From Clostridia bacterium (GTDB lineage Bacteria; Bacillota; Clostridia; Oscillospirales; CAG-272), in assembly GCA_017481265.1 (NCBI GenBank), contig JAFUPK010000010.1, positions 1 to 34,507 on the forward strand: DNA of 34,507 nt, written 5' to 3'. The translations under genes were made by a program, and so were the position numbers. Every line of letters starts with the position of its first letter. The stretch's first letter is position 1. The notes beneath the pieces were generated by a model. That model did not search any database. It was not told where the DNA came from and was given only the letters and a program-made list of their open reading frames with translations. Positions 25,661 through 33,901 of the stretch are shown here, one piece after another.

Positions 25661-25690
25661 GCATTATCATCCCGAAAGAAGGCAACAACC

Positions 25691-26629
25691 GTGAATTTTA
25701 CATCACTTCTCAGTACCATCGCAACTCTCGCACTCCTTATGGCGACAGGCTTCGGTCTGCGCCGCACGGGAATAATCGACAATGTATTCTCAAAAAATCT
25801 GTCCACCCTCATAGTAAGAGTAGGACAGCCAATGCTTATTATCTCGTCACTCATTTCACTTGAGTATTCTGCTGAAAATCTGCGACGCGGACTTATTGCC
25901 ACAGCTCTCAGCTTCTGCATTCACGCAGGTCTCGGCTTATTTGCCCATTTCGCCGTCAAAGGCTTCAAGAACCCCGACGAGCGAAAGGTAAGCGAATTTT
26001 CCGTAATGTTTACCAACTGCGGCTTTATCGGATTTCCTATAATCGAAAGCCTTTACGGTAAGGATGGACTTTTCTGCGGCGCATTTTATCTGGTCGGCTT
26101 CCATCTGTTCATCTGGACTTGGGGAATGGCTATCCTCTCCCGAGGAAGAGACGATATCAAGCTGACACCCCGTAAGATATTCATAAATTACGGTACCATC
26201 CCCTGTCTTATCGGTTTTCTTTTATTCCTGTGCCCCTTCCGCATCCCCGATTTTCTTGTGATGACAGCGGATTATCTTGCAAGTCTGGCGACCCCTATCT
26301 CCGTGCTCATTACCGGTGCACTTATTGCTACGGGAACCTTCCGTGATCTGTTTGGACGTCTGGGTAACTACATGGTCTGTCTTTTAAGGCTCATCGTGCT
26401 TCCCATGATCGTGTGCGTTGTGCTGAAGCTGTGCGGGCTTAGTGAGTTCCTCATCGTTTTCGGAACGGTCATGGCGGCCATGCCCTCTGCATCGGTCATT
26501 ACCATGTTTGGTGAGATGTACGGGATCATGCCCGGCTTTGCATCACGTCTTGTCGGCGTTACAAGTCTGTTGTGCGTAGCAACGCTTCCGCTGATGGTCG
26601 CATTCGCAGGCTTTATTGCAAATCTATGA
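25691..26629 (+). CDS. AEC family transporter (auxin-efflux-carrier-like permease)
   Basis: The 312-residue protein has ten hydrophobic segments, the expected pattern for AEC transporters, and motifs VRVGQPMLIISSL and FTNCGFIGFPI in the first half. Substrates in bacteria are usually organic acids such as malate or malonate, not auxin; the one here is unknown. The start is GTG with AGAAGG upstream; the first in-frame ATG lies inside the first membrane segment. It is the last gene of the operon and is followed by a terminator. Confidence 0.9.
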   Translation: MNFTSLLSTIATLALLMATGFGLRRTGIIDNVFSKNLSTLIVRVGQPMLIISSLISLEYSAENLRRGLIATALSFCIHAGLGLFAHFAVKGFKNPDERKVSEFSVMFTNCGFIGFPIIESLYGKDGLFCGAFYLVGFHLFIWTWGMAILSRGRDDIKLTPRKIFINYGTIPCLIGFLLFLCPFRIPDFLVMTADYLASLATPISVLITGALIATGTFRDLFGRLGNYMVCLLRLIVLPMIVCVVLKLCGLSEFLIVFGTVMAAMPSASVITMFGEMYGIMPGFASRLVGVTSLLCVATLPLMVAFAGFIANL

Positions 26630-26640
26630 CAAAAAAACAG

Positions 26641-26677
26641 AGCCACACTTCGCAAAAATGAAGTGTGGCTAAATTTT
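26641..26677. terminator. Bidirectional terminator between AEC and fakA
   Basis: An 11-bp stem AGCCACACTTC/GAAGTGTGGCT (26641-26651, 26660-26670) is followed by AAATTTTTA on plus and by CTGTTTTTTT on minus. Confidence 0.85.
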
Positions 26678-26687
26678 TATATTTTTA

Positions 26688-28391
26688 TCAGCCCTCGGCT
26701 ACAAAAATGAAGGGATATACGTCCTGTCCGCCCTCGGCGAGATATACCTCAACATCGGGGAACTTCTCGGCGGCATAGCTTTCGATAACGGCGCAGTCCT
26801 GCTCAGTCGCATCTGCTCCCACAAATACCGTCAGCATAAACTTATCCTCATCCTCAAACATCTTGTCAAGAAGTCCGCAGGCGGTGTCGGTCATTGAAGG
26901 ACGTGAAACAAGCATCTGCTTGCCAACAAAGCCTATGTAATCACCGTTCTTGATGGTAACACCGTTAAGCTCGGCATCGCGAACCGCAATAGAAACGCTT
27001 CCCGTGGTCACGTTTTCCATAGCCGCGATAAGTCCCGCTTCGATCTCTTCGGGATCCTCAGAGGTAGAGTCAAGGGAAGAAAGCGCAACATAGCCCGAGC
27101 CGATGTCGCGGCTGGGGATCACGTGGATGACGCTGCCCTCATATATCTCAGCCGCCTGGCTTGCGGCAAGGATTATATTACCGTTGTTGGGGAACACAAA
27201 GATGTGATCAGCATTGGTCTTGTCAAATGCCTCAAGGAAGTCGGATGTGGAGGGATTCTTGGTCTGTCCGCCGTCCACTACGTAGTCAGCTCCGAGATCA
27301 AGGAACAGCCTTTCGATGCCCGATCCGCTTGCAACAGCAATATATCCAAAGGGACGTCTCTCTCTCTGAATACTCTCAGCCTTAACCTCAGCCTTTTTCT
27401 CCTCCTTGCTTTCGGGAGCGATCTCGCTGTGCTGAACTGACATATTCTCGATCTTGACAGTGAGGAATTCGCCGAATCTGCGGCAGAACTCAAGAACACA
27501 CTCTGGTGTCATGGTGTGAACGTGTATCTTGACCACGCTTCCCGTCTTGAAGGAAACGATGGAATTTCCGATATTCTCTAAAAATTCCGTGATCACGGCA
27601 GGATCAAAGGTCTCGGGATCGACCTTGCAGTTCTGAAGCTGAAGAAGAAGCTCAGTGCAATAGCCGTAGGTCATAACGCTGTCAGGACCAAAGGCGGAAA
27701 GATCGACCTGTTGATTTACAGCAGATACGGGAGGCGCAAGCTCCACCTTTTCACCGCGGATCGCCTTCATAAAGCCCTCAAATATATAAAGAAGTCCTGC
27801 TCCGCCGCTATCGACCACGCCTGCCTCCTTGAGAACGGGCAGTATCTCGGGAGTATGCTCGAGTGACAGCTTCATCTCACTGATCACTGATGCAAAGAGC
27901 ATACCGACAGTACAGCCGAGCTCGACCTTTTCAACAGCGTTCTCAACTCCCTCGCGTGCAACCGTAAGGATAGTACCCTCCGCAGGCTTCATGACCGCCG
28001 CATACGCCTGCTTTACGCCAAGCTTCAGCGCGCTGCAGAGAGTGTCCACATCGGCTCTTGTGCATTTTTCAAGGCCGCGTGCCATTCCCGCGAACATCTG
28101 GGAAAGGATAACGCCGGAGTTGCCGCGTGCGCCGAGAAGCATTCCTCTCGAAACTGCAGATGCTACCTCAGAGATGCTTTCGGACTCCACCTTTGAGAGA
28201 GCCGCCGTACCGCCCTCAACAGTCATGCTCATGTTATCACCTGTATCTCCGTCGGGAACAGGGAACACATTAAGGTCATTGACCTCTTCCGCATTGAGTC
28301 TCAGGTTTGCAGCGCCCGCTCTTACCATTTCGGCAAAAAGCACACCGTCTATTTCAGTAAGATCAAATTTATTTGCTTCTGTGTTATTCAT
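26688..28391 (-). CDS. fakA: Fatty acid kinase catalytic subunit (DAK2 domain, YloV)
   Basis: The 567-residue protein has an N-terminal DhaL/DAK2 kinase domain (~20-205) with the metal-nucleotide motif NVFPVPDGDTGDNM, plus MLLGARGNSGVILSQ. A middle domain and a C-terminal DAK-phosphatase-like domain follow (about 340-567). FakA phosphorylates fatty acids bound to a FakB/DegV partner, feeding exogenous or released fatty acids into phospholipid. The gene is 33 bp downstream of degV on the same strand, consistent with that pairing. Function is established for the family, inferred here. Confidence 0.93.
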   Translation of the reverse strand: MNNTEANKFDLTEIDGVLFAEMVRAGAANLRLNAEEVNDLNVFPVPDGDTGDNMSMTVEGGTAALSKVESESISEVASAVSRGMLLGARGNSGVILSQMFAGMARGLEKCTRADVDTLCSALKLGVKQAYAAVMKPAEGTILTVAREGVENAVEKVELGCTVGMLFASVISEMKLSLEHTPEILPVLKEAGVVDSGGAGLLYIFEGFMKAIRGEKVELAPPVSAVNQQVDLSAFGPDSVMTYGYCTELLLQLQNCKVDPETFDPAVITEFLENIGNSIVSFKTGSVVKIHVHTMTPECVLEFCRRFGEFLTVKIENMSVQHSEIAPESKEEKKAEVKAESIQRERRPFGYIAVASGSGIERLFLDLGADYVVDGGQTKNPSTSDFLEAFDKTNADHIFVFPNNGNIILAASQAAEIYEGSVIHVIPSRDIGSGYVALSSLDSTSEDPEEIEAGLIAAMENVTTGSVSIAVRDAELNGVTIKNGDYIGFVGKQMLVSRPSMTDTACGLLDKMFEDEDKFMLTVFVGADATEQDCAVIESYAAEKFPDVEVYLAEGGQDVYPFIFVAEG

Positions 28392-28424
28392 GATAACTCC
28401 GAATCTGTATTTTTTCGTTTAGCC

Positions 28425-29291
28425 TTATCTGTTGTTGCCCACGAAGAAGAGTGCGAGGGTTCCGGGGCCTGAATGAGAGCCGATAACGGGTCCTACGGGT
28501 GTGATGATCTCGACCTCAACGCCGAATCTCTCCTTGATCTGAGCTGCAAGTATCTCTGCATCAGCAAGACAGTCGCCGTGGCTGATATAAACAGGACCTG
28601 ATGAAGAGTCAATGGCAAGCTCCTCCATCTTGTCTGCGAGAGCCTTGATAGCCTTCTTTCTTCCGCGGACGTTGAACATATTTATAAGCTTTCCGTTGTC
28701 GTCGACGTGGAGAACGGGCTTGATTCCGATGGCAGTACCGACGAATGCGGCAACGGCACCGACTCTTCCGCCTCTGTGGAGGAACTGAAGGTCGTCAACG
28801 GTGAACCAGTGACAGATGTTAAGTCTTGTATCCTCGACGTATTTTGCGGTCTCTTCAAGAGTTGCACCTTCCTCAAGCTTTTTCATTGCGAGAAGCACCA
28901 GCATACCGTAGCCTGTTGATGCGCAAAGAGTATCTGCAACAACGACCTTTCTGTCGGGATAAACCTCGGAAAGCTCAACTGATGCAAGGCGCGCTGAGTT
29001 GAAGGTGGTGCTGAGTCCCGAAGAGAAACCGATGTAGAGAACATCACGTCCCTCTTTCAGCTCTGCTTCAAAGCTCTGCTTGAAGTCCTCAACGTTAACG
29101 GCAGAGGTCTTGGCATCTCTGCCCTCTCTCAGGTTGCGGTAAAATTCCGCTGTATCAATATCGTTATTTCTGTACTCCTCCGGGGAATCCACAAAGCGGA
29201 ATCGAAGATCAATGCATTTAATGCCGTGGAGGTCAAGTACCTCCTTCGGCGTATCGCATGATGAGTCAACAAAAACGGTATAGTTATTCAT
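28425..29291 (-). CDS. degV: DegV family fatty-acid-binding protein (FakB)
   Basis: The 288-residue protein begins YTVFVDSSCD, the DegV phosphoryl/lipid-binding start, and has TSAVNVEDF, YIGFSSGLSTTFNSA and FLHRGGRVG, which line the lipid tunnel and carboxylate site. Length is normal. It holds the fatty acid for FakA. ATG at 29291 has AAAAGGAG; an upstream in-frame ATG at 29330 has none. The promoter is at 29336-29364. Divergent from a membrane XRE regulator that may control it. Confidence 0.95.
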   Translation of the reverse strand: MNNYTVFVDSSCDTPKEVLDLHGIKCIDLRFRFVDSPEEYRNNDIDTAEFYRNLREGRDAKTSAVNVEDFKQSFEAELKEGRDVLYIGFSSGLSTTFNSARLASVELSEVYPDRKVVVADTLCASTGYGMLVLLAMKKLEEGATLEETAKYVEDTRLNICHWFTVDDLQFLHRGGRVGAVAAFVGTAIGIKPVLHVDDNGKLINMFNVRGRKKAIKALADKMEELAIDSSSGPVYISHGDCLADAEILAAQIKERFGVEVEIITPVGPVIGSHSGPGTLALFFVGNNR

Positions 29292-29335
29292 ACGTGTCTC
29301 CTTTTTATCGGGATAAGCGTTATAATTCATCCTAT

Positions 29336-29364
29336 ATTATACACTAAAATCCCTCTCCAGTCAA
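29336..29364 (-). promoter_or_regulatory. Promoter for degV-fakA
   Basis: On the minus strand, -35 TTGACT (29359-29364) and -10 TATAAT (29336-29341) with a 17-bp spacer. Confidence 0.8.
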
Positions 29365-29390
29365 GGGAAGCGGCAAACTTGCTTGTAGAA

Positions 29391-29534
29391 GGTAGCATCT
29401 CGAGCGGTAGAATCGCTGTTTTTTCGCTCTACCGATGGTAGAGTCATTAAAAATCGCCGTTGCAATGTGCTGAAATATATGCTATAATATATTGAAACCA
29501 TGCGTTTTTCGCAAAATCTACCGTCGGTAGAATC
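29391..29534. promoter_or_regulatory. Operator array in the degV/XRE divergent region
   Basis: GGTAGNRTC occurs four times on the plus strand (29391, 29406, 29437, 29526). Two are parts of perfect palindromes: TCTACCGATGGTAGA (29428-29442) and TCTACCGTCGGTAGA (29517-29531), each 6+3+6. They bracket the XRE promoter, 89 bp apart. The nearest half-sites reach to 27 bp from the degV -35. Confidence 0.8.
29460..29488 (+). promoter_or_regulatory. Promoter for XRE regulator gene
   Basis: -35 TTGCAA (29460-29465), 17-bp spacer, -10 TATAAT (29483-29488). Palindromic operators lie on both sides. Confidence 0.75.
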
Positions 29535-29564
29535 ATCTTTCATCACAAAACGGGAGGTACGCTC

Positions 29565-30182
29565 ATGGATGAGCTTAAAAATATAATCGCAGAAAACATT
29601 CAGCTTCTGAGACGTGACGCGGGCATGACCCAGGCGTCTCTCGCCGAGAAGCTCAACTACACCGATAAGGCGGTGTCGAAATGGGAGCGCGGAGAGTCCG
29701 TGCCCGATGTCGCCGTGCTCCGCGACATTGCAGAGCTCTTCGGTGTAACCGTGGACTACCTGCTCCACCGAGAGCACGAGCGCAAGGCAGAGATCATCCC
29801 CATACACTCAAAGAAGAGACGCGTGTCAAACCACGCCTCGATCACCTGCATGAGCATCATTCTCGTCTGGCTTCTTGCCACATTTGCCTTCGTTCTCATC
29901 GACATCATCACACCGGGAATAACCACACACTGGCTCGCCTTTGTGTATGCAGTACCCATGTCAATGATAGTCTGGCTCATATTCAACTCCATCTGGTTCT
30001 GCAGACGCCGCAATTTCCTCATCATTTCCTTGCTCATGTGGACAGTTCTTGCTTCCGTCTACCTCACCCTCCTTCCCTTCAACGCCAACCTTTGGCAGAT
30101 ATTCGGGCTGGGCATACCGGGTCAGGCGATCATCTTCCTTTGGTCACGTCTCAGAAGCGCATCGCCCAAAGAGGATGAATAA
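29565..30182 (+). CDS. XRE-family regulator with C-terminal transmembrane domain
   Basis: The 205-residue protein has an N-terminal HTH_3 domain (about residues 8-62: NIQLLRRDAGMTQASLAEKL, YTDKAVSKWERGESVPD) and about four hydrophobic segments (~90-195). Membrane-tethered XRE proteins of this layout are common in Firmicutes and probably sense an envelope or lipid cue. A GGGAGG site precedes ATG. The palindromes flanking its promoter suggest autoregulation and possible control of degV-fakA. The link to lipid metabolism is inference from position. Confidence 0.9.
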   Translation: MDELKNIIAENIQLLRRDAGMTQASLAEKLNYTDKAVSKWERGESVPDVAVLRDIAELFGVTVDYLLHREHERKAEIIPIHSKKRRVSNHASITCMSIILVWLLATFAFVLIDIITPGITTHWLAFVYAVPMSMIVWLIFNSIWFCRRRNFLIISLLMWTVLASVYLTLLPFNANLWQIFGLGIPGQAIIFLWSRLRSASPKEDE

Positions 30183-30189
30183 TTCGGGG

Positions 30190-30223
30190 AAATATCGTTT
30201 TTATAAATAAATATACGATATTT
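30190..30223 (+). other. Inverted repeat after XRE gene
   Basis: A 9-bp inverted repeat AAATATCGT/ACGATATTT (30190-30198, 30215-30223) with a 16-bp loop starts seven bases past the stop codon. It could be a weak terminator or an operator site upstream of the ABC promoter. Confidence 0.45.
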
Positions 30224-30249
30224 ATTCAAAAATAAGTGCACAATGCCAC

Positions 30250-30278
30250 TTGACAAAGCATAATTATATATGTATACT
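30250..30278 (+). promoter_or_regulatory. Promoter for amino-acid ABC operon
   Basis: -35 TTGACA (30250-30255) and -10 TATACT (30273-30278) with a 17-bp spacer, 32 bp before the start codon. Confidence 0.85.
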
Positions 30279-30310
30279 GTATGTATCTTTTTACAGAAAG
30301 GTGAAAAATC

Positions 30311-31162
30311 ATGAAAAAGTTCCTTAGCATTATGGCTCTCATGCTCGCTCTCGTGCTCACAATGGCAGCTTTCACAGCTTGCGGCAGCACCAAGGACGGC
30401 GACGAGACAACAGCAGGCACAACAGCTGCTGAAAACAACGCAGCTACCGGCACAGACACAGACGCTGACACAGGCGCCGACACAGAAGGTACCACAGAGC
30501 TCACCACCATCAAGATGGGCACAAACGCAGCATTCCCTCCTTATGAGTACAAGGAAGGCGATGCTTTCGTAGGTATCGATGTTGAGATCGCAGAAGCTAT
30601 CGCGAAAGAGCTCGGCGCTACTCTTGAGATCGTTGACATGGAGTTTGATTCCATCATCACCTCCGTCAACCAGGGCGAGGTAGACTTCGGTATGGCAGGT
30701 ATGACCGTTACCGACGAGAGACTCCTTGAGGTAGACTTCACCTACAGCTATGCTACAGGTGTTCAGTCCGTTATCGTGCTTGACGGCTCCGACATCAAGT
30801 CCCTTGACGATCTCGAGGGCAAGAAGATCGGTGTTCAGCTCGGCACCACCGGCGACATCTACGCTTCCGACGACTACGGCACTGAAAACGTTACCAAGTA
30901 CGGCAAGGGTGCTGACGCTGTTATCGCTCTCAAGGGCGGCGACGTTGACGCTGTTATCATCGACAACGAGCCCGCAAAGGCATTCGTTGCTGAGAACGAG
31001 GGTCTTGCTATCCTTGATACCGAATACGCTGTAGAGGACTACGCTATCGCTGTTAAGAAGGGCAACACAGAGCTCCTCGACGACATCAACGCAGCTCTCG
31101 AAAAGCTCACCGAGGACGGCACCATCGACGCTATCATCGGCAAGTACATCAAGGCTGAGTAA
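30311..31162 (+). CDS. Polar amino-acid ABC transporter substrate-binding lipoprotein
   Basis: The 283-residue protein has a lipoprotein signal peptide ending in AFTAC (Cys ~24), a threonine/alanine/aspartate-rich linker (to about 60), and an SBP_bac_3 domain with TNAAFPPYEY, FVGIDVEIAEAIAKELG and DFGMAGMTVTDERL. It would be tethered to the outer leaflet and would deliver an amino acid to the permease. Codon use is strongly biased (GCT, GAC, ATC), as expected for a highly expressed gene. The strong hairpin after it may raise its mRNA level relative to the rest of the operon. Confidence 0.95.
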   Translation: MKKFLSIMALMLALVLTMAAFTACGSTKDGDETTAGTTAAENNAATGTDTDADTGADTEGTTELTTIKMGTNAAFPPYEYKEGDAFVGIDVEIAEAIAKELGATLEIVDMEFDSIITSVNQGEVDFGMAGMTVTDERLLEVDFTYSYATGVQSVIVLDGSDIKSLDDLEGKKIGVQLGTTGDIYASDDYGTENVTKYGKGADAVIALKGGDVDAVIIDNEPAKAFVAENEGLAILDTEYAVEDYAIAVKKGNTELLDDINAALEKLTEDGTIDAIIGKYIKAE

Positions 31163-31177
31163 TCTTTAAAAAAGCTT

Positions 31178-31212
31178 CACAACTTCAAAGGGGCTCCCCC
31201 TTTGAAGTTGTG
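31178..31212 (+). terminator. Strong hairpin after binding-protein gene
   Basis: A perfect 16-bp stem with a 3-nt loop (31178-31193 and 31197-31212). It is followed by TTCGTCTT, with only a weak T-tract, so it probably attenuates or stabilises the 3' end without fully terminating. Confidence 0.75.
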
Positions 31213-31223
31213 TTCGTCTTAAA

Positions 31224-31264
31224 CCGTTATCAGTTTTCCGATCGTTTCGGGAAAGTGATAACGG
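31224..31264 (+). other. Second hairpin in ABC operon gap
   Basis: Outer stem CCGTTATCA/TGATAACGG and inner stem TTTCCGA/TTCGGGAAA. No T-tract follows. Confidence 0.7.
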
Positions 31265-31348
31265 CTTAATTCTGTAAAGCTGTAACACATATAGTCCTTC
31301 TGCATAATCAGACGAAAGCTTTCGATGACAAAGCCTTTCGCACATTAC

Positions 31349-31513
31349 TCAAAGAAAAGGAATGGTCATAAGTTTGAAAATTAAGTACGCTTAAAGCGTA
31401 CGTCAGCTTTTTCAAACCCATTTGTGCCTTGCCGCCAAAAGGCGGGCGGCATTTTTCTCAGCCTCAAGGCTGAGAAAAAACGTCACAAATCAAAGAAAGG
31501 AATGGTCATAAAT
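31349..31513 (+). repeat. Duplicated 24-bp translation leader flanking two large stem-loops
   Basis: TCAAAGAAAAGGAATGGTCAT at 31349 recurs with one base fewer at 31490, directly before the permease ATG. Between them are stem-loop SL1 (31372-31417, GTTTGAAAA with TTTTTCAAAC and an inner GTACGCTT/AGCGTAC) and SL2 (31420-31490, ATTTGTG/CACAAAT enclosing two inner hairpins). After the first leader copy a TTG frame encodes only six residues (31374-31394). Confidence 0.7.
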
Positions 31514-32896
31514 ATGACAAAGAAAAGAATAATCGCCATAGTGATCGCCGCCGTTATCCTACTCGGCGCCGTGGCAGGTCTTATAATCAGCATCAAAAAG
31601 CAGGGCGAGGCTTCCGTCAGCATAGATATCCCGGAAGCTGAAGCACTGGTCAATGAGACCTTTGACGCCATGGCCGTCACCGCTCCGCTGAAGCTTATCT
31701 CCGATGCGAACAGTATCACCGTCAGCGACGTATCCTACGGAACCGAAAAGGATGTCATCCTCTCATGCACCGTCTCCACCGTGGATATTTACAGCGTGGT
31801 ATCTCCCCTCCTCGATGAGTTTCTCAGCTCCGACGTGAAGAAGCCGAACGGTATGTTCAAGTCCGCACTCAATTTCAAGCAGGAGTTTGAGGACAGACTC
31901 TGCGAGCTTATTGAAGGTGCTGAGAGTGTCACAAAGGATGTGGATATCTTCTTCTACGAGATCGACGGCACGCTTACTCTTTATGCTGAGAACAGCATCG
32001 TTGACACAGTCTACGGAGGTGCGGTAAAGCTTGCTGACGAGGTCATGAAGAGAACGACCTACACCGTCACCGAAAACGGCGAGCAGGTGGAAAAGCCCAT
32101 CGAGACCAACAACGTAAACAAGGGCTTTGTATCCTGCGTCCAGATGCGCTATACCGCAGAAAAGCCCGATGTTTCCGCACCTATAGTACGTACATGGAAC
32201 AACCTCAAGGCAGACTTCAAAAAGAACTTTATCGACCACGACCGCTGGCTCACCATAGTAAACGGTCTCTGGACCACCATCCGTCTCACTGTATTCTCTC
32301 TCCTTATCGGTATCGTTATCGGCTTTATCGTGGCATTTGTCCGCTGTACATACGATAAGCTCACGCGCCGCGGCCCCATCCTCAGCGTATCGAACTTCAT
32401 CTGTAATCTCTATCTCACCGTCACCCGCGGAACGCCTGTTGTGGTGCAGATAATGATAATCTACTTCGTTATGTTCATGCCTCTCGGCGTTGATAAGTTC
32501 ATCGCCGCTGTCATCTGCTTCGGTCTCAACTCAGGCGCATACGTTGCCGAGATCGTACGTGGCGGCATCATGTCCATCGACAACGGACAGACAGAAGCGG
32601 GCCGAAGCCTCGGCTTCAACTATATGCAGACCATGTACCACATCGTGTTCCCACAGGCGTTCAAGGCAGTACTCCCTGCCCTTGCCAATGAGTTCGTAGT
32701 CCTCCTCAAGGAGACCTCCATCGCCTTCTACATCGGCCTCGGAGACCTTATGTACGCAGGAAACGCTATCCGCGCGGCTACATACTCTGCCTTCATGCCC
32801 CTTGTTACCGTAGCAATTATCTACCTCATTATGGTCCTCGTGCTGTCGAAGCTCGTAAGTATTCTTGAAAGGAAGCTCAGAAACAATGAACGATAA
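31514..32896 (+). CDS. Amino-acid ABC permease with large N-terminal extracytoplasmic extension
   Basis: The 460-residue protein has an N-terminal membrane anchor (~4-28), an extracytoplasmic region of roughly 200 residues with no family I recognise, then a HisM/GlnP-type permease domain (~255-455). The permease part has [26 protein letters not shown], and the ATPase-contacting EAA loop [21 protein letters not shown]. Typical permeases of this class have about 220 residues, so the extension nearly doubles the length. It might help dock the binding protein. ATG at 31514 has AAAGGAATGGTCA upstream. It overlaps the ATPase gene by 11 bp. Confidence 0.9.
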   Translation: MTKKRIIAIVIAAVILLGAVAGLIISIKKQGEASVSIDIPEAEALVNETFDAMAVTAPLKLISDANSITVSDVSYGTEKDVILSCTVSTVDIYSVVSPLLDEFLSSDVKKPNGMFKSALNFKQEFEDRLCELIEGAESVTKDVDIFFYEIDGTLTLYAENSIVDTVYGGAVKLADEVMKRTTYTVTENGEQVEKPIETNNVNKGFVSCVQMRYTAEKPDVSAPIVRTWNNLKADFKKNFIDHDRWLTIVNGLWTTIRLTVFSLLIGIVIGFIVAFVRCTYDKLTRRGPILSVSNFICNLYLTVTRGTPVVVQIMIIYFVMFMPLGVDKFIAAVICFGLNSGAYVAEIVRGGIMSIDNGQTEAGRSLGFNYMQTMYHIVFPQAFKAVLPALANEFVVLLKETSIAFYIGLGDLMYAGNAIRAATYSAFMPLVTVAIIYLIMVLVLSKLVSILERKLRNNER

Positions 32897-33626
32897 TGTA
32901 ATAATCCGTGTGGAAGACCTCCACAAGTGCTTCAAGGGCTCGATCCACGCGCTTAACGGCATCGACGTTGAGGTCAAGCGCGGCGAGGTCGTGGTCATCA
33001 TCGGTCCTTCGGGATGCGGAAAATCCACCTTCCTTCGTTCGCTCAACCTTCTTGAGGAGCCTACAAGCGGACACATCTTCTTCGAGGGTACGGACATCAT
33101 GGATCGCAAGGTTGACATAAACCTTATGAGACAGAAGATGGGCATGGTGTTTCAGCAGTTCAACCTGTTCCCCCACATGACGATCCTTAAAAATATGACC
33201 ATCGCGCCCATGAAACTTCTTAAAAAGACCAAGGAGGAAGCTGAACAGCGCGCCCGCGAGCTTCTCCAAAAGGTCGGTCTTGCCGACAGAGCCGACGCTT
33301 ATCCCTCACAGCTCTCCGGCGGACAGAAGCAGAGAGTTGCCATCGTCCGTGCCCTTGCCATGAATCCCGATGTGCTTCTCTTTGATGAGCCGACGAGTGC
33401 CCTTGACCCCGAGATGGTCGGCGAGGTTCTTGACGTAATGAAGGATCTGGCACGTGAAGGCATGACCATGATCGTGGTCACACATGAGATGGGCTTTGCA
33501 CGCGAAATGGCAGACCGCGTTCTCTTCTTCGACGAAGGCAAAATTGCCGAGGAAGGCACCCCCGAGGAGCTTTTCGAAAATCCGAAGACTCAAAGAGCAA
33601 GAGACTTCCTAAGTAAGGTGCTTTGA
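32886..33626 (+). CDS. Amino-acid ABC transporter ATP-binding protein
   Basis: The 246-residue ATPase has Walker [10 protein letters not shown] (about residue 37-45), Q-loop FQQFNLFPH, signature LSGGQKQR, Walker [14 protein letters not shown] and H-loop VTHEMG. It powers the polar amino-acid uptake complex. ATG at 32886 lies inside the end of the permease gene and is preceded by AAAGGAAG, indicating translational coupling. The gene is followed by a hairpin and repeat copy D. Confidence 0.97.
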   Translation: MNDNVIIRVEDLHKCFKGSIHALNGIDVEVKRGEVVVIIGPSGCGKSTFLRSLNLLEEPTSGHIFFEGTDIMDRKVDINLMRQKMGMVFQQFNLFPHMTILKNMTIAPMKLLKKTKEEAEQRARELLQKVGLADRADAYPSQLSGGQKQRVAIVRALAMNPDVLLFDEPTSALDPEMVGEVLDVMKDLAREGMTMIVVTHEMGFAREMADRVLFFDEGKIAEEGTPEELFENPKTQRARDFLSKVL

Positions 33627-33644
33627 AAATTCAATAATAAAACA

Positions 33645-33668
33645 ATCTCCCGTTCAGATACGGAAGAT
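33645..33668 (+). repeat. Target-site hairpin, left copy (repeat copy D)
   Basis: A 24-bp stretch repeated with two changes at 33902-33925. It is the stem-loop CTCCCGT...TACGGAAG, flush with the element start at 33669 and lacking a T-tract. It follows the ABC ATPase gene by 18 bp. Confidence 0.85.
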
Positions 33669-33901
33669 TCAGGCCGCTGACAAAGGTCTTGCGCTGACAA
33701 AATGCACAAAAGTTTTGATCGACCTTTTTCAAAAGGGCGCAGGTTTTTAGGGCGGCGCCCTAAATCGCCCTCCGCAGAGGGCGAAATTCCCCTATTCGTC
33801 CAAAAAGCGACCCGCAGGTCGCGCATTCCTTTTACTTTTGATTTAGCCTTTGTTTAATTTGATAAACCCTGTGCTTTCGCACAGGGTTTATCATCAAGCT
33901 G
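33669..33901 (+). repeat. Structured mobile-like repeat, copy D
   Basis: A 233-bp full copy on the plus strand. It starts CAGGCCGCTGACAAAGG and ends ATCATCAAGCTG. Hairpins: H1 TTTAGGGC ggc GCCCTAAA (33746-33764), H2 CGCCCTC cgca GAGGGCG (33766-33783), H3 GCGACC cgca GGTCGC (33807-33822), H4 a 15-bp stem (33860-33893). Both neighbouring genes read in the same direction, so its sense orientation to the ABC operon is real. Confidence 0.92.

Noticed and set aside
31424-31513. An upstream in-frame start for the ABC permease.
   Set aside because: It would place about 30 residues encoded by the stem-loop region before a good hydrophobic anchor, whereas the ATG at 31514 has a proper ribosome site.
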